Assembly (NCBI GenBank): GCA_002490665.1
Contig: DKUL01000084.1
Coordinates: 1,855 to 13,453 of the forward strand
Source of the DNA: Lachnospiraceae bacterium UBA7205
Lineage (GTDB): Bacteria; Bacillota; Clostridia; Lachnospirales; Lachnospiraceae
Reading direction: 5' to 3'
Length of the DNA stretch: 11,599 nt
Of this stretch, positions 6,816 to 11,599 are shown piece after piece (within the stretch, counting starts at the first letter, position 1; every line of letters begins with the position of its first letter). A model generated the notes under the pieces. The model was not told the DNA's origin. It searched no databases and saw nothing but the letters and a program-made list of their open reading frames with translations. The translations under genes were made by a program, and so were the position numbers.

Positions 6816-7448
6816 TTATTTGAAGTCCATGTACGATACCGTCGCCTTAATAATATTCTCCCACTTCTCGATATCCTTGTAAAAGCAGTTGTAATCGCCT
6901 ATCACCATCGCGCCGTCCGTTTTGTTGATGGTGTAAAAAACCATGTGGTACATCACGCCCTTTGCCATTGGCATGCGGAATGTGATAAAATGCGTGGGTG
7001 CAAGCTCATCCTCGACATCACCTTCCTCGAGCAGCTCAATGTAGATACCCGCTGCCTTGTACTGTCCAAGCATGCCGCGCTTTACCTCCTCGCGCGTGAC
7101 GTCCTTTTTCAGCGATTTGGTAAGCTGCAGGGTCAGGCTGATTCCCATGGTGTCATTCACCAGCACTGCCAGTTCCTCCTGCGTCGTGTGGCGGTTCAGG
7201 TAGTCCAGTGGCAGCGGCATGGAGAGCCTTCCGCCAAAAAACCTGACGACGCGGAACCGTATCGGCATATCCGGATAGTGCACAATCCCTGCAGCCATCT
7301 GCTCCGTCACCTCCTCAAGCGAAAGAAGCGGCTCCTCTGCAAGCTTCCTGTCTTTCTCCTGTGCATCCCGCAGCGCTTCCTTGAGAAGCTCCTGTTCATG
7401 TCTTTTTTTCAGCAGTTCCGTTTCAAGTGTCATATTCTGGTATTCCAT
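6816..7448 (-). CDS. DcrB/Eag-like adaptor candidate with N-terminal coiled coil
   Basis: 210 aa. The start at 7448 (MEYQNMTLE) follows GGAGGA with 7 nt spacing; an ATG 21 nt further up overlaps the preceding gene and has no clear site. Residues 8-40 form a charged amphipathic helix (ELLKKRHEQELLKEALRDAQ). Residues 55-210 look like a single alpha/beta domain: YPDMPIRFRVVRFFGGRLSM (58-77) opens it and GDYNCFYKDIEKWENIIKAT (184-203) closes it. The G-x-x-N-C ... W closing pattern is like DcrB/DUF1795 proteins, the family of Eag chaperones that hold hydrophobic segments of T6SS Rhs effectors before loading. Here it sits between two VgrG-like genes, and the operon ends in an Rhs effector with hydrophobic segments, which fits such a job. 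The family call is from pattern memory, so the function is an inference; a structural role in the spike is the main alternative. Confidence 0.75.
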   Translation of the reverse strand: MEYQNMTLETELLKKRHEQELLKEALRDAQEKDRKLAEEPLLSLEEVTEQMAAGIVHYPDMPIRFRVVRFFGGRLSMPLPLDYLNRHTTQEELAVLVNDTMGISLTLQLTKSLKKDVTREEVKRGMLGQYKAAGIYIELLEEGDVEDELAPTHFITFRMPMAKGVMYHMVFYTINKTDGAMVIGDYNCFYKDIEKWENIIKATVSYMDFK

Positions 7449-7462
7449 CGTGTCTTCCTCCG

Positions 7463-8833
7463 TTAACAATTATTTTTGATTCTGTTTGCCTCGAGCCTGA
7501 TGTTCGAAGCCATATCGTAAACTGCGCCATTGTCGTTTGTCAGTATCACACTTCCATTTGCCATCACGGATATGCCATTCTCCGCACGCATGGACACATC
7601 ATGGTCGGAAGTCAGCGCAATGTCATCCTGCGCGCTGATCATGATTTCACCTTCCTTTGTCAGATTGACGACAGCCGCACCGTCCGCGCAGAACAACGAC
7701 ACGCCCTCCGGTGTAAAATGCACCTGCTGCCCCTGCACATTGGAAAGCGATTTGTTAATGGGATCCTGTTCATCCCCGGACGCACTGTCTTGCGTCCTCT
7801 GCCCGTCCTTGCGGATGGCAGATATGATATATGCCTCCGCCTCGTCTGCCGTCGGGCAGTAAAGACGGATTTCCTCCTCCTTTTCCGGCATACAGTACCA
7901 GCCGCTTCCATCGGCGGAAGACGCCACAGACGAGTACCCGAACCATCTGCGGCTGTCCTCCCCTGTCTCCGGTGTCATATCCAGCTCCACCTGAACCTTG
8001 TCCCGCTTCCTGTCCTGAATGGTTCCGTCGAGGGAAATGCCTGTAAGCTCCTTATTGTAGATTCTCTCCACGCCAAAATCACGTTCATCACACAGGACAT
8101 AGCTGTTGCGGGAAATGCCGTCAGCAAGGCTGTGTGATGCTTCCCGTACACGCAGTGTTCTCCCGAATGCACGGATTTTTTCCCCGATGTCATGAAAAGC
8201 CTCGCTCTCCGCCCTGTAAAGCAGGCACCGGTCAAATACGATTTCGTACTGCGTAAAGCTTTCCGCATTTCCGTCCGACACATCATTCTTGCCAAAGCAG
8301 ATGCTTCCCTCCGCACCGCGCATTATGGTAAATACTGGTTGTTTTTCCATGGAAAGCACTCGTTTTAGAAACGTGTAATCGCTCTCCTCGTACTGTAGCA
8401 AAAATTGCGGTATGGCTGTCTCCGCACATGCTTCCTCGTAGGAGATATCTGCGTATCCGCCCATAATATCCCTTATTATGCCAAGATTTGTCTTCTGCAC
8501 GGACTGGTAATCCCAGACAAGCGGCACCCTGTCGAGCGCTTTTGTCAGCCCGGACAGATGTATTGTGACCTCGCACGCCCTGGTCAGCTCATGGGATTCC
8601 AGCGTATCCATAAATCCGCTGAACAGCAGCTGTTTTTCCTCCCCGCAAAACGCGTGGAGCGTGACACATGTGCCGCTGTCCATCATATACTGGTACATTT
8701 GCAGCGAGGCCTCGTCCATGATTCCCTGAATGACGGCGCTGTCATGGCGGTTGATTCCCCTGCTGACTGTAAAATGCTGGATTTGCTCCATCGGGTAAGG
8801 CGATAACTGTATATTTTCAAATGTGATATTCAT
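7463..8833 (-). CDS. VgrG-like spike protein (456 aa)
   Basis: The start at 8833 follows AGAGGAGA with normal spacing. The gpD-like ring domain spans about 1-235, with the VgrG motif FLLQYEESDYTFLKRVLSME (144-163). The OB-type domain (about 255-345) ends in ADGSGWYCMPEKEEEIRLYC (307-326). The C-terminus carries beta-prism-type repeats (EIMISAQDDIALTSDHDVSM, then ENGISVMANGSVILTNDNGA) and ends in a short basic tail. Parts align by eye with the 450-aa protein and with the N-terminus of the VgrG-Rhs fusion, but the three are clearly divergent, so this is not a recent duplication. It lies 24 nt after the 230-aa gene and 14 nt before the DcrB-like gene. It carries no fused effector domain, so it is likely a structural spike that recruits separate cargo or cap proteins. 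Confidence 0.9.
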   Translation of the reverse strand: MNITFENIQLSPYPMEQIQHFTVSRGINRHDSAVIQGIMDEASLQMYQYMMDSGTCVTLHAFCGEEKQLLFSGFMDTLESHELTRACEVTIHLSGLTKALDRVPLVWDYQSVQKTNLGIIRDIMGGYADISYEEACAETAIPQFLLQYEESDYTFLKRVLSMEKQPVFTIMRGAEGSICFGKNDVSDGNAESFTQYEIVFDRCLLYRAESEAFHDIGEKIRAFGRTLRVREASHSLADGISRNSYVLCDERDFGVERIYNKELTGISLDGTIQDRKRDKVQVELDMTPETGEDSRRWFGYSSVASSADGSGWYCMPEKEEEIRLYCPTADEAEAYIISAIRKDGQRTQDSASGDEQDPINKSLSNVQGQQVHFTPEGVSLFCADGAAVVNLTKEGEIMISAQDDIALTSDHDVSMRAENGISVMANGSVILTNDNGAVYDMASNIRLEANRIKNNC

Positions 8834-8857
8834 TGCATTCTCCTCTTTTCCTGACTT

Positions 8858-9550
8858 TTATACGAGCGTATTCCCATACTGCTCCAGTTCGCTGATATCC
8901 GTCAGCACAAACGGCTGCTGCCACGAAAGCCTGACCGTGGTTCCCATTGGCAGAAGCAGCATTTTTACGGTCTCAAATCGGGCAGCCTGCGTCTCATTCT
9001 CCGCCGTGTCCAGGCAGATGTAAAGCACGTCCGGCTTTTGCTTTTCCCGAAACACAAGGCTTTGCGGAAACAGCAGTAAAACCGCTCCTATGAACGGATA
9101 CGGCTCCCCCCTGCCCCTGTAAAACTGCAGCAGATAGTCGAGCAGCGCGCTCTTTTCCAGTGTGGTCAGCGTGGACATCAAATCCGCTGCCTTACTGCCG
9201 TAGCACCCTCCCCTGATTTCGTCCTCCATCTGCCTTTTCACAAAAGTGTCCCTGTCTGCTCCCGATATCCTGTCCACCGCAGACAGCAGCTGTGCTGTCC
9301 CATGAAATAACAGATTTCCCTCCTGACTTTCACAAAATGCACTGTCCTCGAGCAGTGGTGCAAATACGTTGGCAAAACGGATATAGGGATTCAATGCTAC
9401 CTCATACGCACCATCCACCACACTGCCGTCCTTTTGCAGTTTCGCCTCCGCATAAGGAGAACCTTCCTTTTGCAGCCTGTATATGCATCTGCCGATTTCC
9501 CTGTCTGTCAGTCCATGCGCAGACAGCACATTCCAAAGTATGTTTTCCAT
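8858..9550 (-). CDS. Conserved-looking protein of unknown function (230 aa), possible baseplate part
   Basis: The start at 9550 is chosen because GGAGGTG lies 7 nt upstream and the ATG overlaps the preceding stop by one base (TGATG), a classic coupled start; a longer frame from 9592 would lie inside the preceding gene. Family not recognised. There is no signal peptide or clear membrane helix. Visible segments: EVALNPYIRFANVFAPLLED (49-68), a helical middle (about 90-145), GEPYPFIGAVLLLFPQSLVF (147-166), and a C-terminus with LLLPMGTTVRLSWQQPFVL (199-217). The closing block, a hydrophobic strand then Pro-x-Gly-x-x-V-x-x-x-W, resembles ends of tail and baseplate proteins, but this is only an impression. 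Position just ahead of the first VgrG gene suggests it attaches the spike to the baseplate or is another structural part (inference). Confidence 0.75.
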   Translation of the reverse strand: MENILWNVLSAHGLTDREIGRCIYRLQKEGSPYAEAKLQKDGSVVDGAYEVALNPYIRFANVFAPLLEDSAFCESQEGNLLFHGTAQLLSAVDRISGADRDTFVKRQMEDEIRGGCYGSKAADLMSTLTTLEKSALLDYLLQFYRGRGEPYPFIGAVLLLFPQSLVFREKQKPDVLYICLDTAENETQAARFETVKMLLLPMGTTVRLSWQQPFVLTDISELEQYGNTLV

Positions 9551-10722
9551 CACAAAGCACCTCCGTTTACCAGCTTTCCTGTAAAGCGGCATCCCGCAAA
9601 AATCCGTCTCATATCTGCGAGGATATAGTCCAAAACATCCTGGTTCAGGTAATCATTGTTGTCCTTTGGATAGAAAAGCAGCTGCCCCTCCTCCGTCACC
9701 TCAATTCTGTCAAAAATGGACGCTGCCTCGTATGCGTGCACACATCGGTACACTTCACCCGCCGTCAGCTGCTGCCGTTTTTTCTGGAGCGCCCCGATGA
9801 TGCCCTCCGCCATGCGGTTTGACAAAACAGAATGCTCCCTGCTGCACGCATTCCTGCCATCAAGCAGCTCATAGAGTGTCCAGCCCGCATACTGTCTTTC
9901 GGGACTTTTTATCACAAGCGCCGATTCATCGCGCAGGACGCTGCACCGCCCGGTATCCGCCAGCTCTGCCAGATAGGCATGCTGCCTGTGCGGAAGGGGG
10001 ATGGTATGCTGATAGTACACTTCGCCCCCCTGCGGCAGCGGCTTTGGAAATGACTGCTCCTTACATTGGATTTTCCTGATGTTCCACATCAGGGTCACAT
10101 CCCTGCGCACAAAAGGCGTAAGCTCCCCGAAATCGGTATCTGATGTCTCCACATACTCGTCTGCTCTGAGCCTGTCTAGCACATCAAGAAAACACACATC
10201 ATAAAACCCTTGAAGGTAAACCGTATTGACCGGAGGCATATCCCATCCGTTGACATACATCAGCCGGTTCATCTGCTCTGCCTGCTCTAGCGCCTCATAT
10301 GCCGGACGCAGTGTCATACGCGCGGGGTAGGTTTCATAGTTGGTGTGTACCACCGCGCGGAAAACATTATTTTTTGCCAGTGTATCCGTTATCTGCTTTC
10401 TCCCTGTTTCTATGTAAATCCGTTCCAATGCGCCGCTCCCCCACACAGCCTGGCTGCTGCCCGCAGACACAAGCGGCACAAAGCCCTCCGAAAAATAATC
10501 CGCCTCCCCACTATGGCACAGGCACATTTCTATGGGCCGCTGTCCGCCGTTTTCCATATATTCCTGGCAGATTTGTCCCTGAAGTGCAGCCAGCTGGCTC
10601 TCGTGGTAATCCAGAAGCCTTGCAATGACTTCGCGGTAAATAAAAGCCGCCTCACGCCTGGAAATATTATCCTCTATCCTTCTAAGCATCTGTTCCATCT
10701 GTTTTTCTTGTTCGCTCTGCAT
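9550..10722 (-). CDS. Unknown 390-aa protein of the injection-system operon
   Basis: The start at 10722 follows GAGGA with 6 nt spacing; the site lies inside the end of the preceding region, 9 nt after that gene's stop. Family not recognised. Residues 1-55 are helical and charged, likely a coiled coil (EKQMEQMLRRIEDNISRREA, then YREVIARLLDYHESQLAALQ). The rest is a mixed fold: MYVNGWDMPPVNTVYLQGFY (155-174), a Phe-rich PFVRRDVTLMWNIRKIQC stretch (203-220), and a helical C-terminus ending RRIFAGCRFTGKLVNGGAL. No signal peptide or membrane helix is visible. Its size, soluble nature and place between two other unrecognised genes and ahead of the spike genes fit a baseplate or adaptor role (inference). 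It shares its last bases with the next start (TGATG), so the two are coupled. Confidence 0.8.
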   Translation of the reverse strand: MQSEQEKQMEQMLRRIEDNISRREAAFIYREVIARLLDYHESQLAALQGQICQEYMENGGQRPIEMCLCHSGEADYFSEGFVPLVSAGSSQAVWGSGALERIYIETGRKQITDTLAKNNVFRAVVHTNYETYPARMTLRPAYEALEQAEQMNRLMYVNGWDMPPVNTVYLQGFYDVCFLDVLDRLRADEYVETSDTDFGELTPFVRRDVTLMWNIRKIQCKEQSFPKPLPQGGEVYYQHTIPLPHRQHAYLAELADTGRCSVLRDESALVIKSPERQYAGWTLYELLDGRNACSREHSVLSNRMAEGIIGALQKKRQQLTAGEVYRCVHAYEAASIFDRIEVTEEGQLLFYPKDNNDYLNQDVLDYILADMRRIFAGCRFTGKLVNGGAL

Positions 10723-10731
10723 ATCAGTTCC

Positions 10732-11502
10732 TCACTCAACAATAAATTTTCTGGCGCGTGTCTGCGGACAGGGCTGCGCCGTTTTTGTACCATGTCTGTC
10801 CAGAACATTCAAAAGTCCCTGATAAATCTGTTCGTTTGTCAGTTCCGGCTCACCTTTTTCCCCGCAAGCCGCAAGGTATCTATATATGACTTCCCTGTCG
10901 ACAGGCTTTTTTGTCAGGCAATGCATGCAGAAGGCAGCATCATATGGCGTCTGTCCGCCCTTACCCTCCATCTCCCTTGCAAATGCATAGGTGATTGCGG
11001 GCGATATGGTGCTCACACCGATTGCGGCATAGGAAACATTCCGAATGTCAACATAATTGTGTGCTGTCGCCATATCCTTCCATCCGCCGTCATCAATGCG
11101 CAGCTGTGCCCCCGGCTCTGACCAGAAACGTCCAAGCTCCATCTCGTATGGAAAAAGGCGCTCCTCCTCCGAAAGAATCAGTTCCGTGTCATAAAACAAC
11201 CCGCTTTCTTGTTCCTGCACATCCAGAAACCGTAGCTTCAAAATTGTCTTTCTGCCTGTATGTGCATAGCGGATTCGTTCCTTTTCATCCATATGGTACA
11301 GCATTGCCTGATGCCTGATAATGCCAGGCGATACCAGAAGAAAGTCATCCTCCACGGACACCTGTGTGCCCGCAATAATGCCGTCCGAATATCCGGTATG
11401 GAAAAGGTTGAGCATCCGCGCGGCGTATTGCGATGTCCCTTGCAGCTGTGCGGATGTGAGTACTGTATTTGCCAAAAACTGATACTGGTCATGGTGAAAC
11501 AT
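10732..11502 (-). CDS. Unknown 256-aa protein, possible fibre or baseplate adaptor
   Basis: The start at 11502 (MFHHDQYQFLANTV) is chosen for an AGGAGG site about 8 nt upstream; the longer frame to 11589 passes through the repeat element at the right edge. Family not recognised. The N-terminal part shows DGIIAGTQVSVEDDFLLVSP (40-59), then GIIRHQAMLYHM, a G-x-x-x-G-x-x-V ... pattern followed by beta strands, like modules found in phage tail-fibre and baseplate adaptor proteins. The middle is beta-rich (KTILKLRFLDVQEQESGLFY, 85-104). The C-terminal quarter is helical (VDREVIYRYLAACGEKG, EQIYQGLLNVLDRHG). It is the first complete gene of the visible operon. The structural role is inferred from these patterns and context only; homology was not tested. 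Confidence 0.75.
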   Translation of the reverse strand: MFHHDQYQFLANTVLTSAQLQGTSQYAARMLNLFHTGYSDGIIAGTQVSVEDDFLLVSPGIIRHQAMLYHMDEKERIRYAHTGRKTILKLRFLDVQEQESGLFYDTELILSEEERLFPYEMELGRFWSEPGAQLRIDDGGWKDMATAHNYVDIRNVSYAAIGVSTISPAITYAFAREMEGKGGQTPYDAAFCMHCLTKKPVDREVIYRYLAACGEKGEPELTNEQIYQGLLNVLDRHGTKTAQPCPQTRARKFIVE

Positions 11503-11537
11503 ATTTTGATACCTCCTTGTTGTAGAGCATATTTTCC

Positions 11538-11599
11538 GTAACAGTTCAGCCCAGGACTTTGCACTACGCTGCAAAGTCCGTGAGAACACGTACAGGCTG
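11538..11599. mobile_element. Second copy of the MITE-like element (cut by the window edge)
   Basis: It begins GTAACAGTTCAGCC (11538-11551) and contains a perfect 10-bp inverted repeat GGACTTTGCA/TGCAAAGTCC (11554-11563, 11570-11579) around the loop CTACGC. The first 46 bases match the right end of the element at 4274-4318 in opposite orientation, and weaker similarity continues to the edge. The last five bases, GGCTG, are what the start of a closing inverted repeat (GGCTGAACTGTTAC) would look like, so the whole copy may be only about 70 bp and end some 9 bp outside the window (inference). It lies 35 bp upstream of the first complete gene's ATG, so it sits in or next to that gene's leader. 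Confidence 0.65.

Noticed and set aside
5971..6882. Plus-strand frame of 303 codons, and similar ones at 4988-5794 and 7427-8137
   Set aside because: All are antisense to VgrG-like or pentapeptide genes, with Cys- and His-rich translations and no domain pattern or start signal.
1..11599. CRISPR array, tRNA or rRNA genes
   Set aside because: No regularly spaced direct repeats, cloverleaf arms or rRNA-like stretches were seen; nearly the whole window is coding.

Overview
The window is one block of nine tightly packed genes, all on the minus strand, and it encodes the spike and effector-delivery part of a contractile injection system (T6SS-like, eCIS-like or tailocin-like). Strong purine-rich Shine-Dalgarno sites (AGGAGG type) precede almost every start. 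This, the DUF4280-type tip protein and the separate VgrG-like genes suggest a low-to-mid GC Firmicute, most likely a gut Clostridium or Lachnospiraceae relative. The taxon is an inference from style, because no rRNA or marker gene is present.

Layout in transcription order, from right to left. (1) A 62-bp partial copy of a small palindromic mobile element (11538-11599) lies just upstream of the first gene. (2) Three proteins of unrecognised family follow (256, 390 and 230 aa); they may be baseplate, fibre-adaptor or other structural parts. (3) A VgrG-like spike protein (456 aa) comes next, then a 210-aa protein with a DcrB/Eag-like C-terminus, then a second VgrG-like protein (450 aa). (4) Then a pentapeptide-repeat protein (383 aa). 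(5) A 138-bp MITE-like insertion lies between that gene and the next, with terminal inverted repeats and an exact 8-bp flanking duplication. (6) Then a 180-aa protein resembling the Imm11/DUF1629 type, and a 289-aa protein with a coiled-coil N-terminus and a DUF4280 (PAAR-like) C-terminus. (7) Last is a very large gene that runs off the left edge. It encodes VgrG spike, then hydrophobic Gly/Ala-rich segments, then the start of an Rhs shell, so its C-terminal toxin tip lies outside the window.

How they work together (inference from families): the VgrG-like proteins form the spike, the DUF4280 protein caps its tip, and the Rhs shell fused to one VgrG encloses a polymorphic toxin. The DcrB-like, pentapeptide and Imm11-like proteins are candidate loading adaptors or accessory tip parts. 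Sheath, tube, most baseplate genes and the ATPase are not in view and would be expected beyond the right edge.

The most concrete unusual observation is the MITE-like insertion. Removing it together with one 8-bp duplicate restores an overlapping, translationally coupled gene pair, and it shows that the last 14 residues of the pentapeptide protein come from the element.
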